This document shows, one piece after another, positions 34,724 to 43,904 of a DNA stretch of 64,000 nucleotides. The DNA comes from Lachnospiraceae bacterium (lineage in GTDB: Bacteria; Bacillota; Clostridia; Lachnospirales; Lachnospiraceae). Within the stretch, counting starts at the first letter, position 1; each line of letters begins with the position of its first letter. The stretch is taken from contig JAETON010000004.1 in the NCBI GenBank assembly GCA_021771695.1, positions 62,001-126,000 on the forward strand, in the 5' to 3' direction. Both the position numbers and the translations under genes were made by a program. A model generated the notes under the pieces. It made no database searches and was not told the DNA's origin. It worked only from the letters and a program-made list of their open reading frames with translations.

Positions 34724-37135
34724 TTATTTCATAACAATGTTGACAATTCTTCCCGGCACATAAATTTCTTTTACAATGTTTCCAGAAATCTTGTCTGCCA
34801 ATGCCTCTTTCGCTTTTGCAAGCACAGAATCTTTTGCTTCTTCTGCCCCAATGGTAATTTTACCTCTTGCTTTTCCATTGATCTGAACAGCAATTTCAAT
34901 TTCGTCCTCTTTCATAGCCTCTTCATCATATACCGGCCATGTCTGAGCAAATACGCTGTCTTCATGTCCCAGTGCTTCCCATAATTCTTCTGCAATATGA
35001 GGTGCAAATGGTGCTAAAAGTACAACTGCTGTTTCCAATGTTTCTTTATCTACACCGTTTTTCTTCGCCATTGCAGTTAATTTATTGGTATGTTCCATGA
35101 AACCACTGACAACTGTATTTAAGCTGAAATTGTCCAAACGTGTTGTAATATCGTAAATCAGTTTATGATGCTCTTTCAGAAGTTCTTTGTCTGCTTTCAC
35201 TTGGGCATCTTTCTGATCCATAACCAGCTTATAGAATTTTGTTAAGAAACGGTATACTCCGTCAATTCCTCTTTCATCCCACTCTGCATCCAGTTCCGGC
35301 GGACCTACAAATAACTCATACATACGCAGAGAATCACATCCATAATCTCTTACCAAATCATCCGGTGAAACTACATTCCCTTTGGATTTACTCATTTTGA
35401 TACCATTTTTACCAGTAATCATTCCCTGATTAAACAGCTTATGGAATGGTTCATCAAAGTCCACAACTCCAATATCATACAGGAATTTTGTGTAGAAACG
35501 AGAGTACAGAAGATGCAGTACCGCATGTTCTACCCCGCCGATGTACATATCTACCGGCAGATACTGATCTGCTTTTTCTCTGGAAACCAGTTCTTTATCA
35601 TTCTTATTGTCGATATATCGCAAGAAATACCATGAAGAACCTGCCCATTGCGGCATAGTATTTGTCTCTCTCTTTGCCGGCTTTCCACAAACAGGACACT
35701 TACAGTTTACCCATTCTTCAATATCAGCCAACGGAGATTCTCCGGTTCCTGTCGGTTCATATCTCTCAACTTCCGGCAATTCCAAAGGAAGTTCTTCTTC
35801 CGGCACAGGAACAGCACCACAATCCGGACAATGAACAATTGGAATTGGTTCACCCCAATAACGCTGGCGGCTGAATACCCAGTCACGCAGTTTATAATTG
35901 GTTGTTTTTTTACCAACACCCATCTTTTCAATGATTTCCGGTGCTTCCTCTTTTAATTCTGCAGATTCTCTTCCATTCCAATCCCCGGAATTAATCATAA
36001 TACCAGAAGCATCTGTGTAGGCTTCTTCCATATTTTCAATTTCTTTGCCGTCTTTTGCAATTACCTGAATAATCGGGATATCAAATTTCTTTGCAAATTC
36101 AAAGTCACGGTCATCATGTGCAGGTACACACATAATTGCTCCAGTACCATAATCCGCCAATACATAATCGGATAACCAGATTGGTACTTTTGCCCCATTG
36201 ATTGGATTGATGGCATAACTTCCTGTAAATACACCAGTCTTTTCTTTATCCTGCATACGGTCTACAGAAGATTTTAAGGATGCCTGGTAAATGTAATCTT
36301 CGACTGCATCTTTTGTTTCTTCTGTTGCAAGTCCTGCTGCCAATTCATGTTCCGGAGCCAATACCATAAAAGTTGCTCCGTGTAATGTATCCGGACGGGT
36401 TGTATAAACAGTGATTGTCTCACCGCTTCCATCAACTTTAAAGTCAACTTCTGCACCATGGCTCTTTCCAATCCATTCTGCCTGCATTTTTTTTACTTTT
36501 TCCGGCCAATCCAGTTTATTTAAATCTTCCAGCAGACGGTCTGCATAAGCAGTAATCTTTAACATCCACTGTCTTAAATTCTTCTTTGTTACATCTGCAC
36601 CGCAGCGCTCACATTTACCATTAACAACTTCTTCATTTGCCAAACCAGTTTTACAAGAAGGGCACCAGTTAATTGGCATCTGTTTTTCATATGCCAATCC
36701 TTTCTTAAACATCTTTACAAAAATCCACTGTGTCCATTTGTAAAAATTCGGATCTGTTGTATTTACTTCCATATCCCAGTCGTAAATTGCTGCGATTTCA
36801 TTAATCTGACGTTTAATGTTTTTAATATTTTCTTCTGTGGAAATTCTTGGATGAGTTCCCATCTTAATTGCATAATTTTCTGCCGGGAGTCCGAATGCAT
36901 CCCATCCCATTGGATGAACGATATAATAGCCGTTTAATAACTTATAACGGCTCCATACATCACTGATTACATATCCTCTCCAGTGCCCTACGTGAAGTCC
37001 GCTTCCAGATGGATACGGGAACATATCTAAACAATAATATTTAGGCTTTTTCCCATCATTTACATTCACTGGATGCTCTTCCCAGTGTTTTCTCCACTTT
37101 TGCTCAATTGCCTTATGATTATAAGGTGTTGCCAT
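34724..37135 (-). CDS. leuS: Leucyl-tRNA synthetase
   Basis: 803 residues, normal for the bacterial enzyme. Class I signature HIGH-type HVGH (48-51) in YPSGSGLHVGHW, zinc-finger-like Cys pairs (NWCPSCKTG ... CERCG and CPDCG ... CPVCG), CP1 editing domain with TTRPDTLHGATFM and the conserved Asp in CVPAHDDRDFEFA, and KMSKSKGN. GGAGGAAGAAAAAT precedes ATG 37135. No T-box leader is visible in the 165-nt upstream region. Confidence 0.98.
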   Translation of the reverse strand: MATPYNHKAIEQKWRKHWEEHPVNVNDGKKPKYYCLDMFPYPSGSGLHVGHWRGYVISDVWSRYKLLNGYYIVHPMGWDAFGLPAENYAIKMGTHPRISTEENIKNIKRQINEIAAIYDWDMEVNTTDPNFYKWTQWIFVKMFKKGLAYEKQMPINWCPSCKTGLANEEVVNGKCERCGADVTKKNLRQWMLKITAYADRLLEDLNKLDWPEKVKKMQAEWIGKSHGAEVDFKVDGSGETITVYTTRPDTLHGATFMVLAPEHELAAGLATEETKDAVEDYIYQASLKSSVDRMQDKEKTGVFTGSYAINPINGAKVPIWLSDYVLADYGTGAIMCVPAHDDRDFEFAKKFDIPIIQVIAKDGKEIENMEEAYTDASGIMINSGDWNGRESAELKEEAPEIIEKMGVGKKTTNYKLRDWVFSRQRYWGEPIPIVHCPDCGAVPVPEEELPLELPEVERYEPTGTGESPLADIEEWVNCKCPVCGKPAKRETNTMPQWAGSSWYFLRYIDNKNDKELVSREKADQYLPVDMYIGGVEHAVLHLLYSRFYTKFLYDIGVVDFDEPFHKLFNQGMITGKNGIKMSKSKGNVVSPDDLVRDYGCDSLRMYELFVGPPELDAEWDERGIDGVYRFLTKFYKLVMDQKDAQVKADKELLKEHHKLIYDITTRLDNFSLNTVVSGFMEHTNKLTAMAKKNGVDKETLETAVVLLAPFAPHIAEELWEALGHEDSVFAQTWPVYDEEAMKEDEIEIAVQINGKARGKITIGAEEAKDSVLAKAKEALADKISGNIVKEIYVPGRIVNIVMK

Positions 37136-37255
37136 ATTTTTCTTCCTCCTAGCTGTAATTATTTATATCGTATATGTATTTTTTTGCAAATAAATATTTC
37201 TAACTCATTTATTTTATCATATTGAAACTATGTGTCAACTGCACAAACACCTAAA

Positions 37256-37290
37256 AAAGGAAAAATCCCATGTTTCGGGATTTTTCCTTT
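37256..37290 (-). terminator. Terminator after regulator remnant
   Basis: AAAGGAAAAATCCC and GGGATTTTTCCTTT form a perfect 14-bp stem; the minus-strand tail is TTTTTTAG. Confidence 0.85.
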
Positions 37291-37300
37291 ACTTCTCATT

Positions 37301-37633
37301 TTAATTTACTGCCATATTCTGATTTCTAAGATCAATTACCAATGCCAGCAGCTTACTCAGATAATCTTTGGTTTTATCCAGTGTATCAATATCAGTTAGA
37401 TGGTAGTTTTCTCCAAACATGTTATCTGCAATTTCCTTTTTTGCATGATAACTATCATCAAAAAACTCTTTCACAGTACAACAAACTTCCAGTAAAATGT
37501 ACTGTCGAAATAGAAAAGAGCCCATACTGTTCCTGTCAAAGCTGTCAATATACTCTTTGACAAAAAAATCAATTTCTTCCTTCGTTCCTTTTCTCAGAAA
37601 TTCCTCAAAAGACAATTTTCCCTTTTCCTGCAT
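37301..37633 (-). pseudogene. Truncated AraC/YesN-type response-regulator remnant
   Basis: 110 residues from ATG 37633 (MQEKGKLSFEEFLRKGTKEE). The segment EEIDFFVKEYIDSFDRNSMG followed by LFRQYILLEVCCTVKEFFDD resembles the linker region of Lachnospiraceae YesN-type AraC response regulators. The N-terminal receiver domain and the C-terminal AraC helix-turn-helix are both absent. GGAGGGTG lies 13 nt before the ATG, so spacing is poor. Alternatively a small stand-alone protein of unknown function. A strong terminator follows, so it may still be transcribed. Confidence 0.5.
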
Positions 37634-37692
37634 CGTAATTGAAACACCCTCCTTTATCCTATGTATGGTATTAATATGGAACAATATTTTAT

Positions 37693-37735
37693 GAAAAACG
37701 GGGACGTAAGTTTCAAAAAACTACGTCCCCGCTTT
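37693..37735 (-). terminator. Terminator after L,D-transpeptidase gene
   Basis: CGGGGACGTA (37699-37708) pairs with TACGTCCCCG (37722-37731); the minus-strand tail is TTTTTCAT. Confidence 0.85.
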
Positions 37736-37741
37736 ACAATC

Positions 37742-39229
37742 TTACTGTTGACTGCTTTCTGTTGTTGCTGCTTCTGAGGCTGTAGTTGAATCTGCTGTTT
37801 CAGTGGTTGCTTTTTCTTTCACCACAATAGTTACAGTCTTGGAAACTTTTACTTTACTGGAACCTGTCACAGAAACTGCAACTTTGTAGGTTCCCGGTGT
37901 ATTCATATCTATTGCTTTCGTATCAATATCAACTTTAAAAATCTCTTTTCCATTATAGTCATATGCTTTGATGCCTGCTGCCTCTTTTAACTCATCTACT
38001 GTCGGCAGTATTGAACCTTCTTCATATGTCAATGCCGGATTCTTGATATTCAGTGCCGCATTTGCATATTTTACACTTATCGTAATATTCTTCTTTGCTG
38101 TTACAGATGTCTTATACTTATTCGTTACCCGGTACTGAATCTGATAAGTTCCCGTCTTTGTAAACTTATATGATTTTGCTTTGCTGTAAGTGTATTTCGT
38201 GTACTTCTTAGCACCCGGTGCTTTAATATATACACTCATTGCACTGGTTCTGGATGCACCGCTTCTCTGTTTTGCAGTTACTCCAGACACCGCATTAGCC
38301 GGCGTTGTCTTTCCGATGGTCAATGCACGGTTCTTCGCTGTAATCATCGGTGCCTTTGTATCAACAACTTTTACTTTCAATACTTTGCTGGTACTTGTTC
38401 CGCCTTTGCTGGTTACTTTATATGTAATCTTATAGGTTCCAAGTTTCTTTGTTGAAAACTTCGCCTTCGTATATTTCTTTTTCTTGCTGTTGTATTTTGT
38501 AACTGTATATTTAATCTTCTTCGTTAACGATACTTTGTTTTTCTGTTTTGCAGTTACTCCGGATTTGATACTGTATTTTTCACCATACTGTACCGTCCTT
38601 TTCTTCTTCTTAGAAATGGTAATAGACGGTTTCAGCTTATGATATGGGTTATTTTTGTCTGGATCTGTTGGGTCCCAGTACATTTTTCTTGCAGTAGAAA
38701 CTTTGATTCCTTTTGGTTTTCCAAGAGGTCCCGGATTCTTGCTGCTGTAAATCGTTACTTTCGTTCCCAATGCACAATGATCATAAATCCATTTTGCATC
38801 TGCAACAGTCAGACGGACACATCCATGAGATGCTGTCGTTCCAAGTTTATTAAACTGTACCGTAGACTGGCTTGCCTTGCTGTGGGAATAGTACCATACA
38901 GAATGGAACAACACTCCTCCATGAATTCTTGTACAATACTGTCCGTAACTTGGGCCGTCTAATGTATGCCAGCGGTATTTCGCAGGTGTGTAAAATGTAC
39001 CGCTTGGAGTATTAGAACCTCCACAGGACACTAAAAAAGCTTTGACCGCTTTATATTTTCCGCTCTTTAACTGATAAACCGTTGCTACATTTGCCTGTTT
39101 GTTAACTTTAATCCAATATTTTGTCTGTGCTTGTACTGTCTTAGGTTCTGAAAATGACATACCAAAAGCCATCACAAGAATCAACAGTCCTGCACACAAC
39201 TTCTTACTATGTGTGATAAGATTCTTCAT
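37742..39229 (-). CDS. Secreted L,D-transpeptidase (YkuD) with Ig-like repeats
   Basis: 495 residues. Signal peptide (1 to about 34), YkuD domain (about 36-165) with His103 in RIHGGVLFHS and the catalytic SHGCVRL (Ser134-His135-Gly136-Cys137). About 250 residues of Lys/Tyr/Thr-rich bacterial Ig-like repeats follow (GTYKITYKVTSKGG, GTYQIQYRVTNKY, GTYKVAVSVTGS), then a Thr/Ser/Glu-rich tail. It should form 3-3 cross-links or attach proteins to peptidoglycan outside the cell. The order (catalytic domain first, Ig repeats after) suggests wall or surface display. AGGAAGGAAATATAT precedes ATG 39229. Confidence 0.92.
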   Translation of the reverse strand: MKNLITHSKKLCAGLLILVMAFGMSFSEPKTVQAQTKYWIKVNKQANVATVYQLKSGKYKAVKAFLVSCGGSNTPSGTFYTPAKYRWHTLDGPSYGQYCTRIHGGVLFHSVWYYSHSKASQSTVQFNKLGTTASHGCVRLTVADAKWIYDHCALGTKVTIYSSKNPGPLGKPKGIKVSTARKMYWDPTDPDKNNPYHKLKPSITISKKKKRTVQYGEKYSIKSGVTAKQKNKVSLTKKIKYTVTKYNSKKKKYTKAKFSTKKLGTYKITYKVTSKGGTSTSKVLKVKVVDTKAPMITAKNRALTIGKTTPANAVSGVTAKQRSGASRTSAMSVYIKAPGAKKYTKYTYSKAKSYKFTKTGTYQIQYRVTNKYKTSVTAKKNITISVKYANAALNIKNPALTYEEGSILPTVDELKEAAGIKAYDYNGKEIFKVDIDTKAIDMNTPGTYKVAVSVTGSSKVKVSKTVTIVVKEKATTETADSTTASEAATTESSQQ

Positions 39230-39360
39230 ATATATTTCCTTCCTGAAATTTTACTTAATTTTTCTTTATATATTATATATTCCTATTTTCAACTTGTAAA
39301 TAAGAAAATGTATGATATTATAAATTTAAAAAAAATTTAATAATTATAAAGGAGGATTTT

Positions 39361-39729
39361 ATGATTACGTTCAATCATTTTAACTTTAATGTCATTGACT
39401 TAGAAAAAAGTTTAAAATTTTATAAAGAGGCTTTGGATTTAGAACCAGTCCGTGAAAAAGAAGCATCGGACGGGAGTTTCAAACTTGTGTTTTTAGGTGA
39501 CGGTGTAACAGATTTCCGATTGGAACTTACATGGTTAAAAGACCGTAAAGAACCTTATAATCTCGGCGATGAAGAATTCCATCTTGCAATGAATGTTGAT
39601 GATTTTGACAAAGTATACACACATCACAAAGAAATGGGCTGCATCTGCTATGAAAATATTGATATGGGTGTTTATTTTATCAATGATCCCGATGGATACT
39701 GGATTGAAATCGTACCTTCTAAGAAATAA
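39361..39729 (+). CDS. VOC-family (glyoxalase-like) protein
   Basis: 122-residue metal-dependent VOC-fold protein. Paired beta-alpha-beta-beta-beta modules carry probable metal ligands His6 (FNHFNFNV), the His of EEFHLAMNV and the Glu of DGYWIEIV. The FYKEALDLEPVREKE segment is typical of lactoylglutathione lyase relatives. AAGGAGGATTTT precedes ATG 39361. Substrate not assigned; methylglyoxal detoxification is a possibility. It is monocistronic and convergent with the glycyl radical enzyme gene. Confidence 0.88.
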   Translation: MITFNHFNFNVIDLEKSLKFYKEALDLEPVREKEASDGSFKLVFLGDGVTDFRLELTWLKDRKEPYNLGDEEFHLAMNVDDFDKVYTHHKEMGCICYENIDMGVYFINDPDGYWIEIVPSKK

Positions 39730-39737
39730 AAACTAAC

Positions 39738-39800
39738 CCCTGCCAAAAACAATTTGGGACGGTTCACACCTTGTAAATTGTTGTATGGCAGGGATCATTC
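39738..39800. terminator. Branched terminator between VOC gene and glycyl radical enzyme gene
   Basis: CCCTGCCA (39738-39745) pairs with TGGCAGGG (39786-39793), enclosing an inner CAATTT/AAATTG stem. The tail is TCATTCATTTTT on the plus strand. Confidence 0.65.
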
Positions 39801-39804
39801 ATTT

Positions 39805-42210
39805 TTAAAATACTTGTTCCGTTCTTTCTATAATATCATCCTGTGTCTGTTTTGATAATACATTGAAAAATGCTGAATATCCGGCAACTCGTACAATCAA
39901 ATCTCTATGCTTCTCCGGATGTATCTGTGCATCCCGTAAAGTTTCTTTGGAAACTACATTATATTGTACATGATAACCATGAAGACGGTTAAAGAATGTC
40001 CGAATCATAGCAATTAGTTTCATACGGTCTTCTTCTTTTTCTAAAATCTGCGGAGTAACCTTCTGATTCAACAAAACACCTCCGGTAATATCTTTTGTCG
40101 GCAGTTTTGAAACTGTTTTAAATACTGCTGTCGGGCCTTTTTTATCCATGGCATGACTTGGAGAGCATCCTTCTGCCAGCGGAGTGCGTGCCTTTCTTCC
40201 ATCCGGCGTTGCTAAAGTTCCCAATCCCTGCCCAACATTTGCAGAAATTGAAGATGTCCCGGCATAATAAGTTCCGCCGATAGGACCTCTTCCATAACGA
40301 GTATTATGATATTTCCCGATTTCATCAATGTATACATCATAAGCAGAACGAATGAGTAAATCTACATAATCATCATCATTTCCATACTTTGGTGCACCCA
40401 AAAGAATATTTTGAATACGAATTCCTTCTTCTCCTTCAAAATCATTTTGGAGAGCACTCCATAATTCTTCCTTTGTCACAGACTGATCTTCAAATACACA
40501 TTTTTTGATAGCAGCCAGAGAATCTGCCATATTGGCAATTCCAACTTGAAGTCCGCTGATAAAATCATAAATGGCTCCGCCTTCTTTTAAGGTCTTTCCC
40601 CTTCCAATACAATCCTGTACTAACGCTGAACAAAGAACATCTGGTACAGTTTCTTCCAACACCATGTCACAGCAGGTTTCAATAATCACGCTGTGTCTGG
40701 TAAAATCACGGATAATCTTATCCCATGCTTTTTCAATATCTTCATACGATTCCATTTGTAAAAAATGTCCGGCTCCTTTTGTGACCTTAATACCAGATTC
40801 CGGATCAACTCCATCATTCATGGCAATTAAAAGGGATTTTGGAAAATTCAAGAAACTCATTCCGGTACAGCGGTATCCCCATTTCCCCGGTACTGCAGTC
40901 TCCACACATCCAATGGCACTATAATTATAGGCATCTTCCTCTTTGACTCCTTTTTCAATAAAAGAAGGAATGATAATTTCATCATTGTTAAACGCAGGCA
41001 TACCAAATCCACAGCGGACTACTTCAATGGCTTCTTTCATAAAATCTTGATCCAATCCTGCATGATATCTAACGGTTAAATTTGGCTGCGGCAAATGTGT
41101 CTGGGCAACACTTTTTAAAATCAAAAAAGACAATGGATTGACTGCATCTTTTTTATCGGATGTCTGTCCGCCGATGGTAACATTTTGATACAATGGACTT
41201 CCTGCACTAAACTGCGTATGAGACCAGCTTCTGATTTTATTAATTGTGTATGTTTTTAACCATAGATTTGTGAAAAGTTCACAGGCAGAGTCTTCTGTTT
41301 CCGCCCCGTTTTCCAAATCTTTCTTATAATATGGATACAAATACTGGTCCATTCTTCCATAAGATAAAGAATGTCCGTTGGATTCAATCTGCAGTACCAG
41401 ATGAATCAGCCACATGCTCTGAACAGCTTCTTTCAATGTCTCTGCCGGTTCATAAGGCACTTTCTTTAAAATTCGTGCCATTTCTTTTAATTCTGCTGCT
41501 CTCTCCGGCTGTTCCTTTTCTGCCATGGAAAGTGCCAAATCAGCATATCTTCCGGCAAAATTCTTTACTGCTTCGATGACAATTAAAATGGCTTGATGGA
41601 AATAATATTTTTTCAAATTTTCCATTTCTGTTAAGTCCATTTTTTCCATAACTGCTCTTGTACGTGCTTCATAATCTTTTAATCCACATTGCATAACTTT
41701 TTCATATTCTACTGCTAAATGCGCATCTCCAGAAGTAATATTGCCCTCTGCCTTTATGATTCCCAAATCATAAAAAATCTTACTGGATGGAGGCATAGCT
41801 GCCAATCCACGGTCTTTGGTTGTATTATGCTCCCAAAAAGGTGCCAACTCTCTTAAGGTCTGCTTCGTATCTTCTGTAATATAAAACACATCTCCATCAC
41901 GTTTCTCAAATTCATCCAATTCCTTTATCACCCAATCCATTGCATATTCTGGAAAAATTGGTGCACTTCGGTTCATAGAAGCCTGATTTCCTGCGATCAA
42001 AGTCTGCGGTTCAATAAAAATTGTCATATGTTCCAATATGTTTTGAAGCATATAAGCTCGTTTTAATACAACCGGCTGATCTGCATGCTTTTTATAACTT
42101 TCTGTAGTAAAAACAGCACGTTCAGCACATACATAAGGTTTCGCCTCCAATAATTCTTCCCGAAATTCATTCATACGTTTCGTCAACTGTCCAAAATGAT
42201 GATTTTTCAT
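39805..42210 (-). CDS. Glycyl radical enzyme of the dehydratase class (pyruvate formate-lyase-like family)
   Basis: 801 residues, full length for the family. The C-terminal radical site is RVAGYSAF with Gly777. The active-site segment is AIGCVETAVPGKWGY with Cys435 and Glu437. The single Cys followed by V-E is the pattern of dehydratases and eliminases (glycerol, propanediol, choline, hydroxyproline), not the Cys-Cys pair of true pyruvate formate-lyase. AGGAGGTAGAACT precedes ATG 42210. The activase gene is divergent and a DeoR regulator is nearby, so a sugar- or polyol-derived substrate is plausible. It may belong to the PflD/YbiW branch; substrate not determined. Confidence 0.88.
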   Translation of the reverse strand: MKNHHFGQLTKRMNEFREELLEAKPYVCAERAVFTTESYKKHADQPVVLKRAYMLQNILEHMTIFIEPQTLIAGNQASMNRSAPIFPEYAMDWVIKELDEFEKRDGDVFYITEDTKQTLRELAPFWEHNTTKDRGLAAMPPSSKIFYDLGIIKAEGNITSGDAHLAVEYEKVMQCGLKDYEARTRAVMEKMDLTEMENLKKYYFHQAILIVIEAVKNFAGRYADLALSMAEKEQPERAAELKEMARILKKVPYEPAETLKEAVQSMWLIHLVLQIESNGHSLSYGRMDQYLYPYYKKDLENGAETEDSACELFTNLWLKTYTINKIRSWSHTQFSAGSPLYQNVTIGGQTSDKKDAVNPLSFLILKSVAQTHLPQPNLTVRYHAGLDQDFMKEAIEVVRCGFGMPAFNNDEIIIPSFIEKGVKEEDAYNYSAIGCVETAVPGKWGYRCTGMSFLNFPKSLLIAMNDGVDPESGIKVTKGAGHFLQMESYEDIEKAWDKIIRDFTRHSVIIETCCDMVLEETVPDVLCSALVQDCIGRGKTLKEGGAIYDFISGLQVGIANMADSLAAIKKCVFEDQSVTKEELWSALQNDFEGEEGIRIQNILLGAPKYGNDDDYVDLLIRSAYDVYIDEIGKYHNTRYGRGPIGGTYYAGTSSISANVGQGLGTLATPDGRKARTPLAEGCSPSHAMDKKGPTAVFKTVSKLPTKDITGGVLLNQKVTPQILEKEEDRMKLIAMIRTFFNRLHGYHVQYNVVSKETLRDAQIHPEKHRDLIVRVAGYSAFFNVLSKQTQDDIIERTEQVF

Positions 42211-42250
42211 AGTTCTACCTCCTGTGTTCTCAGAAAACTTTTCTATTTAT

Positions 42251-42299
42251 AATATACTATGATATTTTCATTTTGTCAATATTTTTCTTTCATTTGAAA
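42251..42299 (-). promoter_or_regulatory. Promoter of glycyl radical enzyme with flanking TTTCATTT elements
   Basis: On the minus strand TTGACA (42274-42279), a 17-bp spacer and TATATT (42251-42256). TTTCATTTTG (42266-42275) overlaps the -35 and TTTCATTTGAAA (42288-42299, a perfect palindrome) lies upstream. The same 8-bp element, TTTCATTT, recurs at a 22-bp step and is a candidate DeoR-family site. Confidence 0.55.
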
Positions 42300-42376
42300 C
42301 TTTAATTATTTACATTCAATATTTTATTTACTTTTTTTCATAAGTATGCTATATTTTTGTAAGGAGGAATTTACAT

Positions 42377-43126
42377 ATGAAAGCAAATATTTTTAATATC
42401 CAGAAATTCAGTCTTCATGATGGACCCGGTATTCGTACTGTTATATTTTTTAAAGGCTGCCCTTTACACTGTCAATGGTGTGCAAATCCAGAATCTCTCG
42501 TATTACATGTTCCAAAAACTGCTTTAGAATATAAAGAAAAATCTATGTCCATTGAAGAAATTATGGAAGAAATTATGAAGGACTGGGATTTTTACGAAGA
42601 ATCCGGGGGCGGGGTTACCTTATCCGGAGGAGAAGTCCTCATGCAGTCTGACTTTGCAGCCAAACTTTTGGCACAATGCAGACAAAACCGCCTTCACACC
42701 GCCATAGAAACCAGCGGTTATGCCTCACCAAAAATCTTTCAGAAAGTTACAGCATATGCCGATCTCCTTTTATTTGATATGAAGCATTATGACGAAAAAA
42801 AGCATCTGCATTATACAGGAGTTTCCAACCAGCCAATCCTGCAAAATATGAAATGTGCTGTAAGCAGTCACAAAAAAATCATTGCAAGAATTCCTGTGAT
42901 TCCATGTGTGAACAACTCCTTGGAAGATGCTTCTGCTTTCTGCAGTCTTCTGAATAAAATCGGTATCCATGAAGTAAATCTTCTGCCTTTTCATCAATTT
43001 GGGCAAAACAAATACGAAAAACTGCATCTTGATTATTCTTTCAAAGATCAAAAAGCTCTTCACCCGGAAGATTTAATTGAATATACAGAAATCTTTCGTT
43101 CCAATGGTTTTCATGTCAAAATATAA
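42377..43126 (+). CDS. Glycyl-radical enzyme activating protein (radical SAM)
   Basis: 249-residue radical SAM activase that installs the glycyl radical on the neighbouring enzyme. CxxxCxxC is GCPLHCQWC with Cys28, Cys32 and Cys35, and the GGVTLSGGEVLMQSDF motif follows. The ferredoxin-like insert with extra clusters that many dehydratase activases carry is missing, so this is the short type. AAGGAGGAATTTACAT precedes ATG 42377. The gene is divergent from the enzyme gene, with 166 nt between, and convergent with the deoR gene. Confidence 0.93.
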   Translation: MKANIFNIQKFSLHDGPGIRTVIFFKGCPLHCQWCANPESLVLHVPKTALEYKEKSMSIEEIMEEIMKDWDFYEESGGGVTLSGGEVLMQSDFAAKLLAQCRQNRLHTAIETSGYASPKIFQKVTAYADLLLFDMKHYDEKKHLHYTGVSNQPILQNMKCAVSSHKKIIARIPVIPCVNNSLEDASAFCSLLNKIGIHEVNLLPFHQFGQNKYEKLHLDYSFKDQKALHPEDLIEYTEIFRSNGFHVKI

Positions 43127-43155
43127 AACGGCAGAAATCACTCTGCCGTTTCAAC
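43126..43155. terminator. Bidirectional terminator at the activase/deoR 3' ends
   Basis: AAACGGCAGA (43126-43135) pairs with TCTGCCGTTT (43142-43151). The stem overlaps the last codons of the deoR gene. Confidence 0.75.
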
Positions 43156-43887
43156 TTTTATGCCATTTTCAATTAAAATGTTTTTTGCTTCTATCGGAAT
43201 CCCCGTATCTGTAAATACAGTATCAATCGCATCCAGTCTTGCTTGAAGCACCACTCCGTGTTGTGAAAATTTACTGGAATCTGTTAAGATCATCGTACGT
43301 TTGGCAGATTCTGCCATGTTTTTCATAGCTTCTCCCCGCATCATATCGCCGCAGGTAAATCCAACTTCAGGAATAAATCCGTCAGTTCCCATAAAAAATT
43401 TATCTACATAGAATTCTCTGGCACAAATCCGAACCATCGGACCAACCATAACTTCTGATTCTTTTTGATATTCTCCTCCCAAAAGTACGACTTTTCCAAC
43501 CGATGTCTCCCGGATATGGCGGGCAATAAAAGCAGAATTTGTAATAATCGTTACGTCCTTTTTTTCTTCCGCCAACAACCCTGCAAGCAATGCACAACTG
43601 GAACCGGATTCAATCATGACGGTTTCTCCATCTGATACCAAAGCTGCTGCTGCCTTGGCAATCTTGTATTTAATTTCATAACGAATTGCCAGCCGATTCC
43701 CAATATCTGCGATATTCCGAATCACTGCACAGCCATGTTCTCTCGTAAGAAGTCCAATGCTTTCCAAAGCATCCAAATCTTTGCGGATCGTCACTTGTGA
43801 TACTCCCATCACTTCTGACAATGTATTCACTTCTACTTTCTGTTTCCGGCTTACCATTTCCAGAATCTTACTCTGCCGCTCTGTCAT
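43138..43887 (-). CDS. DeoR/GlpR-family transcriptional regulator
   Basis: 249 residues. N-terminal DeoR winged helix (LSEVMGVSQVTIRKDLDALE) and C-terminal sugar-phosphate-sensing domain (MIESGSSCALLAGLL, then VTIITNSAFIARHI, LLGGEY, FMGTDGF). The family usually represses sugar or polyol catabolic genes until a phosphorylated intermediate binds. Its position suggests control of the glycyl radical enzyme and activase. The ribosome-binding site is weak (AGAGTGATGG). Confidence 0.92.
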   Translation of the reverse strand: MTERQSKILEMVSRKQKVEVNTLSEVMGVSQVTIRKDLDALESIGLLTREHGCAVIRNIADIGNRLAIRYEIKYKIAKAAAALVSDGETVMIESGSSCALLAGLLAEEKKDVTIITNSAFIARHIRETSVGKVVLLGGEYQKESEVMVGPMVRICAREFYVDKFFMGTDGFIPEVGFTCGDMMRGEAMKNMAESAKRTMILTDSSKFSQHGVVLQARLDAIDTVFTDTGIPIEAKNILIENGIKVETAE

Positions 43888-43904
43888 TCCATCACTCTTT
43901 CTTC

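Noticed and set aside
37136-37300. T-box leader for leuS
   Set aside because: The upstream region is only 165 nt. It shows no specifier-loop or antiterminator features, and the one hairpin there terminates the neighbouring remnant gene.
39805-42210. Calling the glycyl radical enzyme a pyruvate formate-lyase
   Set aside because: The active site has a single Cys in GCVE instead of the adjacent Cys-Cys pair of true formate acetyltransferases.
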